This document shows, in pieces, positions 44,702 through 57,600 of a DNA stretch of 64,000 nt. Each line of letters starts with the position of its first letter. The stretch's first letter is position 1. The position numbers and the translations under genes are program-made. Source of the stretch: Plasmodium coatneyi (Eukaryota; Apicomplexa; Aconoidasida; Haemosporida; Plasmodiidae); NCBI RefSeq assembly GCF_001680005.1, contig NC_033567.1:2108001-2172000 (forward strand). Direction: 5' to 3'. The notes beneath the pieces were generated by a model. It ran no database searches and was not told where the DNA came from. It saw only the letters and a list, made by a program, of their open reading frames with translations.

Positions 44702-45783
44702 ATGAAGTTTTTAACTTTTCTCTTCTTCCTTTTTTTTGGCTTCCTCTCCTTTCACGATGTCACGAGTACGAAGGATATTCCAGCCCAACCGGCTGACGCT
44801 CCCCTAACTCCACTGAACAAATTCGACAAGTACTTTCTACGCATGTACAACAAATCCTCCAGATTACAACAGGGCGGAGGGGGCTACGTAAATGTAAGGA
44901 AGAACGCTTCAGAAACGGGTTCCATACCTGTAGCTGAGCACACAACAAAAGAGGGCATCCCTCTTTGGGAAAGCTTCTATGGTCCATTTAAGGGATATTC
45001 CCCCCTACCCACGTGCACGCTTCCCTTCTGTGGAGCACACTCACCCACATACACAACCACTACAGTAGAGCTTGTAAAAACGCACACATGATTCAATGAC
45101 CCCGATACCTTTACCTATTCGCAGGGAGTTAACATGAAGAATACGATTTTCATTTTGTACTTCTTCGCAAAATGGTAAAGCAGGAGCGTTGTACACACTT
45201 GTATCATTAGGCGCATGTATACAACGCTATGTGCGCGTGTTGATGACGCATACCCCTGCATATGGACGTATGTCTGCGCCCATCCATTAGTGCCTTTGCC
45301 CCTCCCTCCATATATATTTTTTTTTTGTTCCCCCTCCGAATCACGCAGGTGCCACGCTTGTAAAATGCAAGCAACCGAAATGGTATTAAACAAAAGGAAA
45401 AGTTACAAATGGCCTCGTTTCTTTGTTTAAGCTCAAACGGGGGAAAAAAAAAAAAATCATATCACGCGACTGCAAGTAGTTTACGGCGGACATGTAGAGT
45501 CCTTTCCGCCATGGGAACGTAGCACATTCGTGTTACATGCCCGCCACACCCACTCACACACACATATTGCACCTCTCGCCCGCAGGACAAACTGGAAAAG
45601 TACTACGGCAAGCGAATATACATTTTGAAGGTGGACATAGACCAGAACGAAGCCATGGCTAGAAAATTCGCCGTCAAGTCCCTACCCACAATTATCATCA
45701 TGAAAAATAAGGCAGTACTGGCGAGGAAAGATCACTTCGTCAATAGTAACGATTTGGTTTCTCTTGTAAGGAAACATTTGTAA
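44702..45783 (+). CDS. TRX2: Thioredoxin 2, PTEX-associated
   Basis: Four exons, 44702-44893, 45125-45174, 45349-45382 and 45586-45783, with agreeing phases (0, 2, 0), give 157 residues. That equals the size I remember for P. falciparum TRX2. A clear signal peptide comes first (MKFLTFLFFLFFGFLSFHDV), then a linker (LNKFDKYFLRMYNKSSRL). The thioredoxin fold has FILYFFAKW leading into the active site W81-C82-H-A-C85 and the cis-Pro loop SLPTIII (Pro126). The CHAC pair differs from the classical CGPC. TRX2 is an accessory part of the PTEX translocon in the parasitophorous vacuole membrane, where export cargo is unfolded (established knowledge). The active-site Trp codon is split by an intron. 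Exon 3, only 34 nt, carries most of the WCxxC site. Confidence 0.9.
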
Positions 45784-45917
45784 GACCCCCCCCTTGCGTC
45801 ATGGTGCTATTGGAGAAACTAACGAAGTTTTGGGGATAACCGCATTGGACATAGGACACTTTTGATTCATCCCTTTTTGCATTTTCTTTTTTTAACTTCC
45901 CTCTTTTGGTGCCCCCG

Positions 45918-48811
45918 TCACTTCTCAGTCTGAGCCTGGTTATCAGCTTGCAACTTCATAACCTTTAACATGAGTTTATTTTTTTTTTCATTTTCCTTTT
46001 TTTCGCGCTTCGCCTTATTGATGATTTCGTTTTTATCATCTTCGCCGATTTCGCTGTGACAAATGCAGCACGTCTGCGGGGGAAAGGAATGGGTTAACGC
46101 CACCGCCAGTTTTTTTATAAGTGTGGACGTGCGCACTAAGGTGTGGGGATATTGAGTAAAGACTCTTTTGCACAGAGGCCTATTTGTATATATTCTTGCG
46201 CCGATGGGGGCACAGCGTCTTGCACTCTTTTTCAGGACATTAGAAGAATACGCAGTGTTTGTGTCCTTAAATCGAATTGGTGGCGCATTTTCTCATTTTT
46301 TGCACTCTTTTGATTTATTAACACATGCATATTACGTGATGAGCTAATCGCGCAATTTTTTTCCACTCGCAGTTTTACATTATGCAATTTTTTCATTCCC
46401 TAATTAACATTTTTTTTTAATGCGTTTGCTCATTTAAGCTTTGAAAACTGTTTGAAATTATTCATTCATTTTATTATTTTTTTTTACTTTTTTTTCTCTT
46501 TCTTCTCATGTTTTGAAAGCCGCTCACACATGTGTAGACTTAAGCGGTACGCTCGGACATGTACATTCGTGTGTTTGTTTGTGTGTGCATATGTGTATTT
46601 CCCCGCGCATGCCTCAAACCAATTTTTCCAATTTTTTTAAGCATTTTTTCTCCCTTTCTTACCTTTCTGCATTCCCGTCGTACCACCGTTTCGTAGATAC
46701 ACATCAAATGAAAAACGTGCTCTTAAAAAAAAAAAAAGAAAGAAAAGAAATAATTAAGCTAATACATGGGTTGATAATTATAGCAGTGAGTGAAATTTTG
46801 GCGAAGTACTCACGTGCCAGGTGAAAAACTTCTGATTACCACAACTCAGCTTGTAAATGGTAGGCGGCAAATTCCCGTGTAGCGATTCCGTTTTGGGCAT
46901 TAGGCACTAAAGTGAGGGTATACATGTAGATGCATGCAGGGGTGTAGAAGTACATATATCCGTACGCACTGCATTGGCACATATACACCTTATGGTAGAC
47001 CTACCAGTGGACATTCGCCTCCAATTGTGTCGTTCATTTTTGCCGCCATTTTCGACCTGGATCCCTGGACATCCTTTTGAAAATTCGATTTACATGTGGA
47101 CTCTAAATTGGTGTCATTTTTTCGGAATGATTCCTGTGCCTTCTTGCGGTTCGCGAGGGGGAGGGGCATAACGCAACATGTGTAATTACAGGTTGAACGG
47201 GACAGCATCAACAGGGGAGGAAGTGAGTTGTGCTGATCACGTGTTGTTCTTTAATCGGTTGTGGGTAAGCGCGCTAAGCAAACATAAGTGCATTAACGAA
47301 ACGGTGCAAACGGTTCCCTTTTCTACTCTGCACATTTGACACAATTTGGGAGTTTCATCCTGTCGCTCACCCCTGTGCTGTTTTTCCCACTAGATTCCTT
47401 TTCACTATCGCTGGGTATGATGTCCTCGTGTATATCAGCTAAAGAGGGGAAGAAAAAAAAATAATAAAAAAAAAAAATTAATTAATTAAATCATATAGGG
47501 AAAAAAAGCATGTTTTAAAAAAAGAAAAAGGCGTGAGTGCTACTTTTAATCCCGGATAAATCCCTCATTGTCATCTTAGGGGGGCATAAGTGCAGAAGGA
47601 AAGTGAAAAAAAGAAAAGGCATAATGTTATTCGGGTATATGGCAACAAGTGCGCCACACTTTACACACAGGAGGTAATAAATTTGAAAGACAGAATTATC
47701 ATTTCTGTACAAATTGAGTTACATTTTCCACCGTGGGGTTGTCCGAGTGTGTCTCGTTTAGGGATTCCCTATCGGAACTTATAGAAGAATCAGAGCATTT
47801 ATCCTCGTATTCTTCGTCTTCATTTACATTATTCGGTGAAGAAAATAAGTTCAGCTCTTTCTTCTTCTTAGCGCTCCGAGTGTGAGGAATTTTTATTAAC
47901 TGTTAACAAAAAAAAGTGGCAGGGAAGGGAAGAAACACGTTTCGTTTTTCAAAGAAGGATAAGACGGGAATCCATACAAGCTTGAAATGCATCACGCATT
48001 CCCAGTAGACTTCTTCTTTGCATCCGTCGCCTTCCTCTTTGCCTACTCTTCTCTTTCTTGAGGATGTCCTCCTTTTATTACATTTTGACCTGCGCGGGGG
48101 AGAAATTTTATTTTAATTTTTTTTTTTTTTTTGCATAACCGGAATGTCTTCTATCATTAAGGGGAGGCACTTCCCCATCGAGGTTTTATTTTCTGCAATT
48201 CTGATCAACCACTTTGCAACTCTGCAACATTGCAACTTCACCAGGTTGTCATTTCTGCTTACTCATGCTCGCCGCTTTCGCGGCGGGGTTTCTCCTTGGG
48301 ATTACTTGGGCCTGTCATAAATGTTGCAAATGCACCCACATTGATATATCGTCAGGATTACTCACGAAACGCACAGCAAGCATAGCATTTGCAACAATGG
48401 AGTGGATAGAAATCACCAACTCTTCTGCATTTACGACTATCGATGCAAAAGGACCCATATTCCCAGTGCGAACATAACTAGAGGGCACACTACATGCGCA
48501 CTTCTGCCTTTTTGGAAAAATCAATTTCCCTACCAGATATGAACTTCTTTAAATTTAGCGTTGTTATCCCTTGTACCTCCAGAATTGCACACAACATTTT
48601 TATTATTTTGTCTTTATGCTCAATCATACTGTAAGCTTCTTTTTTAAACTCTTCCAACTTGGCCTCAGCTCGATCTTTGCATTTTCTGCGATGAAGAGAA
48701 TGTTCGCTTGGATGGAGTGATGGAGGTTTTCCCGTGGGTTCACTCAGTTGAACATTTTTCGGGGCAGAGTGTATGATGCACCTACCTGTGTAAATTGTCC
48801 TTGTTCTTCAT
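45918..48811 (-). CDS. Eleven-exon protein with C-terminal Cys/His (zinc-finger-like) motif
   Basis: Assembled here from exons 48811-48786, 48685-48534, 48424-48362, 48311-48263, 48089-47978, 47899-47723, 47574-47544, 47438-47371, 47133-47005, 46906-46814 and 46073-45918. All use GT-AG and all phases agree, giving about 351 residues. The N-terminus is a coiled coil (KDRAEAKLEEFKKEAYSMIE). The middle is basic then acidic and disordered, with basic clusters suggesting a nuclear protein. Near the C-terminus are ECPLC, then ~22 residues later LSCGNQKFFTWHTCCICHSE, spread over three exons. This C-x2-C ... C-x7-H-x-C-C-x-C pattern resembles a RING/LIM-type zinc site but fits neither exactly. A Lys/Glu coiled coil ends the protein. 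Exon 3 could use GTGAGT four bases earlier, which would break phase. Function unknown. Confidence 0.55.
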
Positions 48812-50244
48812 TTGTGCTTCATTCGGGGTAACATGTGCAGGGTGCGTGCGATTCTTCGATCGGTTGATTTACCGTTATACATGGCAAGGTAACTGGCCTA
48901 CCGCTTCTGTCTGGCTTTCACTTCACTTGCCTCCCTCACCTTCTACCATCCCCCCTAGCTCGATCTAGACGGGAACAAATGTCCTACCCATGCAAACAAC
49001 GCATGCACAATGGCACCCTTCACGGTAAGAATGAAAAGCAACAAAAGGACAATAATAAAGCGCAACGCGTCGAATTAATGTGAAAACAAAGAGTGCAAAC
49101 GTGACTGTGCAAATATGGCTACGAAAAAGCTGCGACAATATGTCTATGCTTGTATACCTATGTACCTGGAAACATTTTCTCATTCCAGGGATCGACAAAA
49201 CGAATTCGTGTAACTTTCCGGAAAAAAGTCCCTTCAGTAAGGCGCCCTCGCATTTACACCGTCCTTTAAGAGTAGCATTCGCTCAGAAAAGAACCCCCTA
49301 CAGAGGAATAAGCGACGTCCCTGTTCACTATGCACAGGTAAAATGTCCCAAGTTTTGAGGTGTACATACAATAAAGACGTAAAGTCTTCACCTTCTCAGC
49401 TAACGACAGCAAAAATAAGCGACAAGGCAAACTCCATCGGGGTGGAAAAAAACTTATCATCCATTTATCCACCTATCCTCCTCTTATAACAGAATACACA
49501 ATGGTGCAAAGATCCCATTTTTGTCTTTCCTCTTTTAAAAAATAAGACTCATACTTCTTTTTTTTTTTTTTTTTTTTTTCTCTTTACTGAAGTTTATTTC
49601 TGTTTTAAAATTTGCAAAGGTAACACAAAAAAAGGAAAAAGAAAAAAAAAAAAAAAAAATAATAAAGCAACGCAATTTTTAATTACAAATTCAAATGTGT
49701 TAATTATTTTAAATCTTCTAATTGATAAACTTATAACATTTCAAATAAGGGGTGCAATGGAAAAAAGCCTGGGCTATTCCTTGGGGGCATACGCAAAAGG
49801 GGGTAGGCGTATGTTCAGCTCAGCAACACTGGTCAAACGTATGCTTGAGAGACATAAAAAAAAATGGGGTCATAAAAAGGGCAGCATTAAAAGGAATGGT
49901 ATAAAAACGTGCGATGCGAAATGCACCCTACACAATATGCGCTCACATAACTCGTGAAATAATTGACACCGTGATGTTAAGGAGCTAAGCTGCATATGTG
50001 TGAACGCACAGAGAGAGCAAACGGGATGCGTTCGAATTGGGGGAAAATAACACAAAGTGGAGCTAAATGGGCAGAAACGAATGACACGCAAATGTCTACC
50101 ATATGGCTGTTCGAAGCATCGTGCACAAACGCCTTGGGTGAATTGCTTGAACACCCCCAAAAGAGACTAACGATTGCTACAACATTACAGGGTGAATAAC
50201 TGGCCCAGGGAAAAGAGTAACTGCTTTGCAGAAACTTCACCCTC
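48812..50244. other. Intergenic region with A/T tracts
   Basis: Lies upstream of the Cys/His-rich gene and downstream of the long low-complexity gene. It contains T21 near 49559-49579 and A17 near 49644-49660. No convincing gene; a short plus-strand frame near 49697-49957 lacks support. Confidence 0.5.
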
Positions 50245-53200
50245 TCACTGTGCCATCCACGGATTTGGGACATCAGCACAGTTGGACGAAGGCGTGTAAT
50301 TTTCAGCCGTGTCCTTTTCATTCTGCGCCCCAACCTTTTCCGCAGCGTCCAAAGGGGTGTTCTCCGTGCCGACGGGTTGCAGTACGTGGACGTGGTGATC
50401 CCCCTCATGGTTATCCATAGCGTTTGCTACATTTTCGCTGATATTTCCTGCACTGTTTCCCTCGGCCCCACTTGTGCCATTGTTCCACATAAAGCCACTG
50501 CCACCCACACTAGAGGAGCCGCTCTGAATCTGTGCGCCGTCCAATGTTGAAGGGTGAAAATAATCACCGAGCGCTTCCTGCCTGGTGTCATTATTACAGT
50601 AGGTGACGTTATCCTCCGCGTTGTTGTACTCCGATAGCAAATTCTGTTCCCCCCCGAAGGTACTGATGCACGGATTGGCATCATAATTTGGCTTTACTAA
50701 AGAAGAGGAAAGAAGACCACACTGACTATGCGGGCTGCCCATTGCTCCTCCTCCTGCCTCATCCCCCTGGTAAGCACTTAAATTATCTGCTACGAAGGAA
50801 TTGTTGCCCTGTTCGGGGGTACTCATCATTACATTCACATTTTGGCTAGCTAGGAAATTATCACACTTGTTCTCTTCTTTTAAGACACCGCTTTCTCCAC
50901 TGTCTTTGTAATACTCTCCCTGGTCATTACCACTGACGGCATAGTCGGCCATGCTGCTAACCATGTAATCAACTCCTGTGCTAACCAGGTAGTCGACCCC
51001 ACTGTTAACCGAGTAATCAACCTGGTCATTGCCCCCTTCGTTTTCCTTCCCCACGGGTATATATTCATCACTGTGAAAGGCGCTGTTATCCACCTGGTAG
51101 ACATTTTCCTCGTTAAAAAAGTTCCCGTTCATACCAATATTCATTATATCCTCCTGTTCCCGTTCGTGTTCCAGTTCATGCTCCATCTCGTGAAGTAGGT
51201 TACACTGTTCCTCCTCCAGCTCTGCTTCCATCTGCTGTTGCTCCTGTTGTTGTTGTTGCCGTTGTTCTTGTCGCTCTTCCTCCCCGTCACCCTTGCTATC
51301 ATTTTGCCCTTCATGGGACATGAGCTCTTCTATATAATTTATCCACTCCATAATGGAGTTGAACTTTTTATTATCGTAGTTCAATTCGTGCTTCCCCTTA
51401 TTACACCACGCATGGAAGACCTTCTTGTAATTATCCCTCTTAAAATTATAAATGACTTCATCCCTTTGTATGTTTCCTTTTTTCCCCTTTTTCGGACCAC
51501 ACATATCTAGCGAAAAGTCCTGACTAAACTTGGAGTTCTCATTACTGCTACTCTCCGTGTAGTCACTTTTATTTTCCAATTCATCCAGTGATTCAAAAAA
51601 TGATCCCAACATATCAAATTCAGAGAAAATATCATTCCTATACGGGGAGGAAACGAAATAATTGGAGTTCACCTTTTCCATGTTCTCTTCGTTATAGTTT
51701 GAATCAAAAATGGGAGATGCAGGGGTTAAGGGCGTGCTGCTGGGCGACTTCAATGGGCTATTAGAACATATCTGCTGATTGGGCGAAAGGACTAATTCAT
51801 TCACATCGGTTAGATGTAAGGACGATGCATGTAGGGAGCTTGTCGGAGGTGACTGCGAAAACTTCATATTTTCCGGTGTATTCATTAGTCTAATATCACA
51901 TGCTTCTTCAAAATCCGGGTCATTCAGTTGATTAATATTGTTTTTGCCTCCTCCCTGGTTGTTATTGCTACTACTATTGCTACTGCTGCTGTTACCGCTA
52001 CTGCTACTGCTGCCACTACTTCCGCTGCTGCTGCTACTACTGCTACTACCACAGGTGTTGTTCCGAGGAGAAAGAGAGGAATACGAATTCGGGTGACTCA
52101 TCTCAGGTAGAAGGGGCAATTTCAACGGCTGACTAACATAATTGGTTGTGTGAATTATCATTTGATTTATGTTTAGCAATTGATTGTCTTCCCCACTTCG
52201 ATCCAATTTCATGTTCCCATCCTCCTCCTTCTCCATTGTTCCTGAGTCTAATTTGACTTGGCCATTATCACCTCCTACAGAGGTCACCTTCTGTTCATCC
52301 CCTCCTGGAACTGTATCTATAGAATCCTTTTTCTTCACCGAGATGCCCTCCTTCGCATTTTCATTATTTTCCAAAAACTCAATTTCTCTAATAAGCTTGT
52401 AATAATTTTCGTGTTCATTATCGTTCGTACTCATGCAGATTTTCTCCTTCGGTTCATCCAACTGTGCATCCTCCGCTCCGTTGTTACCCTTTGTGTCTTT
52501 CCCCTTGATATTGTCGTTACTGCTTTCATTGCTGCTTTCGTTTCCACTGTCGTCATTGTTGTGGTCATTGTGGTCCTCATTATTGTCCTCACCGTTGCCG
52601 TCATTTTCATTGCTACCGCTGGTTCCACCGGTGCTCCCACTTCGGTTATCACCGTTGCTGTTTCCACTACCATTGCCACTACCACTTCCACCACTGCTGC
52701 CATTACAACTCCCGCTTTCAGTGTGGTTGCTATTCCCACTTGCGTCGTTACTGCTGCAGACGCGCCCCTCGATTCGCTCTCTGCCCCTGCTACCACTTCC
52801 CCACGGATTACTTACTGCGCCAAGCTTGAACTCAACACAAGGGGAGTTTCTCCTCTTAGGATTTGCACTAACAAGGATATTTTTCCCCTTCTGGAAAGAC
52901 TCGACATGCAGGTTATTGAAGACTCTGCCAGATGGGTTACTCCCCTCCGTAATGTTCTTAACGTCCTCCAAGGTATCTTCTTTCCCACTGAAGGATACAG
53001 AATTTGCCTCACTTGTATCATGGCACGAGGAATACATAACCTTACTGCATGCAACATTATCATTTTTGATGCTAAATCTGGAGTGACAAAAAGGCTGATG
53101 ATGAGAGGCGGTTTCACCTTCGAGCTTCCCTCCCCTCGCCCCAAATCTACCAACGTAATTTTTTACACATTTCCTCTTATAGTGAAAAAAGTAATAATTA

Positions 53201-54646
53201 AAAAATTGATTAACTAGCTTGACAAAATAGGAGTGGAAAAACTTCCTCACATATTTATCTACATAACTGTAATAATTAGAAACGTCTTTCTGAGCACGCT
53301 CTGACATGGATGGAATGATAAAGGTGTGTACCTTCTCCTCATTCGCTATGTTTCTTTTCCCCTGAAGGGAATTCTCCAAAATTTTAATTTTTTTATGTAG
53401 ATATTTTTTCACGTACCTCCTTAGTGTCCTCCTAAATTTGTATACTAAATAATCTTCTTCCTTCAAGAAGGTGCCTTTTGTTCGCTTGGCAAGGATGCTC
53501 CTTCCGACTCGCTCCCCATTTTTATGACTACGATCATTATTACTTTTTTCATCAGGGTCCACTTCCTTCCCATTCATATAAGGAGAATTCCCGTCGTCGT
53601 GTCCCCTGTTGCGCGTCATCCCTCTCCTGTTGTAAGCTATATTTTCCTTTATCATAGCGTCTTTTAACTTTTCTATTATCTTCATAGTACGGCATTTCAG
53701 TCTGTGTAGCTTTAAATGGGACCTAAAAAACTTTCTGCCGCTTCTGCAAGTTAGGAGCGGCTTCATCTTAGGTGCGTTTTCTTTCCCACAGGTGCTGTTT
53801 CTGATTGCCCCTTTTAAACTGTTGAGAGGCTTCTCCTTTGATAATTCTATCACATTTTCATTTTTTTCTTCCCCTGTGGAGGAAACCACCATATTACCGT
53901 TGTTCAAATTTTTATTATTCCCCCGATGAACATTTTTTTTATGCAAAAGTGTTGCCACTTTGGATGCTTCACCAATCAGAGGAGTGATATTTTCCTTTGA
54001 CGTTTCCTTTCTTTTCCTTTTTTTTTTTTTTTTTTTTTTTCTTCCCTTTTTTCAGATACTTCAATATGGCACTTCCTCCTGGGCTACTACAACTGCTATC
54101 CTTTCTTTGCTGATGTGTCAGGCTGTTACTTCCGTCGGTGGGTCCCTTCATGCCCTCTCTGGTAAGACGTCCACCATGGAGATATTCCTCTGGGTAATTA
54201 GTTTTACTGGGGGCTCCATATTCCGCAATGGTACAGGCATGGAAACACTCATCGCACAATCTAACACGTTCGCTGCTATCCTCATCGATGCTCCGGAAGC
54301 CCTCCTCACTAATAACCTTTTTACACCTTCCATTATCTACCTTGCCGAACTCTCCACTTTTCATAGCATAGTTATTTCTCATTAAATTGTTCTTAACTTC
54401 TCTACCTATTCGCAGGATGGGAAGGTGCTCCTCCCCTCGACACGAATTGTCTCCTCCTTGATCGCCACGCGAATCGTTACATATACACGAGTAGATGCAG
54501 TTCATTTGGGGGGGCATTATTAAAGTGGACGCATAACTCCTTCCAACACGTCCTACATCCTTCTTTGTGTCTACATCCCCAATTTGCACATCACACAGAT
54601 CTCCATGGTACATTTCATGGAAGCGTTCGATTTTCTGAAGTGTCAT
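50245..54646 (-). CDS. Very long low-complexity protein, broken once at a homopolymer
   Basis: Two abutting minus-strand frames, 54646 to about 54040 and about 54018 to 50245, behave as one gene of about 1,466 residues if the T23 run at 54018-54040 is one base shorter. The first part (MTLQKIERFHEMYHGDLCDV) includes CDECFHAC. After the run, KETSKENITPLIGE continues in the second frame with no ATG of its own nearby. A Lys/Arg/Tyr-rich helical region (RRTLRRYVKKYLHKKIKILE and FFHSYFVKLVNQFFNYYFFH) is followed by Gly/Asn/Ser runs, a poly-Ser stretch and Gln/Glu repeats. A short helical block, FNSIMEWINYIEELMSHEG, and four VDYxVS-type repeats lie near the C-terminus. No catalytic domain is seen. 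I do not recognise a family. Confidence 0.65.
54018..54040 (-). repeat. T23 (A23 on coding strand) homopolymer that breaks the reading frame
   Basis: Twenty-three T residues sit exactly where the long low-complexity gene changes frame. Removing one base joins both frames through a poly-Lys stretch. Confidence 0.7.
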
Positions 54647-57600
54647 TTTACCTATGCGCGTAGGGGGGCATGTTTATGCGCAAGTGATTCGTCTGCGTAC
54701 GCACATTTGTGAATGGCGTTGCTGTTACTGTTGCGACTTCCCCGTGGACGCCTTTCTACGCTTTGCGGACGCTCCCCCTTGTTGTTCACGCTGCACCTTT
54801 CACTCGCTTCCCCCCTTGGTGTACTTTCTTCGCACACACACACAATCGCGCGTCTATAGGCACACAGACAATCCTACCAATTTGGAACATTACCCCTTCT
54901 GGAAAATAAGCTGATCACAAATGCATCAAAAAGGAAAAACGCACTTGGGTGCTTTTGTGTCTATATCTACCAAAGCGATCTCATGTTTCTCCTGATAAAA
55001 CTCCGCACACATAAGTCGTGCGACGAGGGTGTCTTGATGAACGAAATGGTAAAAGTACGTATCACTCAATTTGGTACACCTATCTGGGGTTCTCTCGTTA
55101 CTGGGTTTTTAATTTCCCCACATGCGCATGGCGTTCAGTGTGTCCTTGGCCTGACCTGCTTTGCACTTTACACCAATTTAATTGCACTTTTTTTTTTTTT
55201 TTTTTTTTTTGTATTTTTTCCCCGGATCGACTTCGTTTAGCTAGCTCGTATGTCCAACGCTCCGTCTTCTAAGCTGCGCTCAATGTAAATAATTCCTCTT
55301 TTCTCATTAACTGTAAAAAAGTGCCAGTTCCTTTTCCCCTTTCTTTATATACACGCTATTCTGTAGGTAAAATTCACCACTTTGTGTGTTTGCACCTATA
55401 TAACTTAACGTAAAAATTACGAGCGATCACACATACAGCTATTGCATTTCGATATCCTCATTTTATTCTCCTACGTAATTAAACTAGCGTTAAATGAAAA
55501 CTAAACAAGATAGACAAAACTTTTTAAAAATTATTTGTGCAAAAATGTATGACACAAAATTGAGAGGAAAAAAAAAAAAAAAAAAAAAAAAAATGAAGCT
55601 TCCTTTTATACATAAAAGAATAACACATAATATGCAAAAAAAGGAAAAGAAAAAAGAAAAAGAAAAAAAAGAAAGAAACATAAATTGTAAACATATAAAC
55701 TTTAATTCAAAAGGGAAAGCATAATTCGTGATCATTAACTATACGCGATGAACTGCGAAAAACACACGCTGGAGGAAGTGAGCATACGTATGGGTATGTA
55801 AATGGGTATGTGAATGAGTACATAACACTACACGAAACATTTAGCTTTCTCTATAAACTCTTCCAAACATGTAAAAAGGTACATATGCATACCATGTGAC
55901 AATTCACACAGTTTCAATTCTTTCGTTTGTCGCAAGAGTGAAAAAAAAAAAAAAAAAAAAGCTTCAGAGGCGTGAATCACATGATCACGTCCTTGCCGTT
56001 CGCATAATTATGTGCTACGCGAATGTGGTGTTTATTAGCATCGGCCGATACGCGGGTTATGTATGAGTGGGTGGAAGGATGTTTCCACTGATGAATGGAA
56101 GAGGGCGCAGGATGATGCAAGGCGAAGTTTACCTACGTACGGATGCATACGTAGTACACCCTTTCTTGTTCATGGGGACATGACAGGGAAACATCGTCAA
56201 ATTGTTAACAATACCATTTTTACGAAAAAAAAAAAAATTTCAATATATTAGCAATTCTGGGGGGCTTCCCTTTTTCTTGTGTTTTTCCAAATTTTGAAAA
56301 AAAAAAAAAAAATCACAATTTTGGAGAAACCTTAAGTCGTAAATGAACAACAAAAAAAAATACACACGCATATACATATATACACTGCTGCCAAGCTACA
56401 TAAAATGTATTTTTTTTTTTTAATATTTTTCTACATTGATAAAATCTATGAGAGTTTTTCCCCATCCGTATTAACCCACGCAGTAGGGCAAAACTTGTAC
56501 AACTTTTAGCCGTAAAAAGGATGGGGAGAAAACCTCAGTAGGAGCAAAAATAAAACATAACATTTGAAACATTGGCCTAAGCTACTGTGTTCACTAGCAC
56601 GATCACTACGTCTAGTGGGAACGGCAAGAAAAAAAGAAAAAATTTTCAACACGGAGGTAATACATATAGTACGCACATCTGTGTTGTACCAATAGATGTG
56701 CACAATCCGCAAACAGCTTCATGTGGCAAGTGGGGATATAGGTTCACCGGGGCATCTTTAAGGAATTAGAACAGAACTTGTGCCTAGCATGAGAGGAAAG
56801 TGGCTAGAAAATAGATGTGTGTGTATTTGTGTAGGTGAACACATACGTGGCGAAAAGGCTCTTTCCAGTCGCTCTCTTAATTTCTCTTTCCCGTTCCTAC
56901 GTTCTCCCGACGTAGAACACATAGCAGTTTTTTTTCTTTTGCAAAATGCACCAAATTGATGACAACGTTTAGGAACCAATTCGAAAAGGGGAATATTCCC
57001 GCACGTATAATCTAATCAACGTGTGTATTTAATTAAATCCCGTCAGCAATTCGAGTGCACGTATAACACATACCTATGTGTGTAAAAGAAGGAATTATCA
57101 TATCCTTTTTGCACTATCGAAATATTTCCTTCCCCTTTGTATTTTACTTTATTCGCCTTGCACGAAAATGCGCATGATGAGCTCATTCAAATGTATGCTT
57201 CTTTTTTAAGCCTGAATTATAAAATTGTTCCTTTCTAAAATAGCACAAAAATCAATGAGCAAACGACAAAGCAGCGAAATGCTGTTCTTACCATTTACCT
57301 ATCGGGCCCATTAAGCCCCTAGACATAAAAACGTGGTTACGGAGAGATCATCCGCGAACAGAAACCATTACCCTTGTAGTTACCCCCTTTTTAAAAAACA
57401 AAACGGAAAATTTTCTCTTCAGTGAACAGCGTTGTGTGCTGGACACACACATTTATGCATGTATGCACGGTGTGTACCTTCTTTATACCCGCGCACACAT
57501 GAGTCATATAACTGCTACTATTTTACATAACGAATTAGGCGAGTTTGCATTTTAAAGCGCTCTCCCCATTGGCTTTCTTTCGCCCATTAGGGAGATTTCT

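Noticed and set aside
49697..49957. Plus-strand 86-codon frame
   Set aside because: The frame opens in AT-rich DNA, has no homology I recognise, and lies in the 3' flank of a minus-strand gene.
52258..53217. Plus-strand frame of 319 codons opposite the low-complexity gene
   Set aside because: Val/Thr/Ile-rich mirror of Asn/Gly/Ser codons on the minus strand; a typical antisense shadow.
55494..55724. Lys-rich plus-strand frame with poly-Lys from an A26 run
   Set aside because: Composition is explained by the A-tract, and no neighbouring splice sites extend it.
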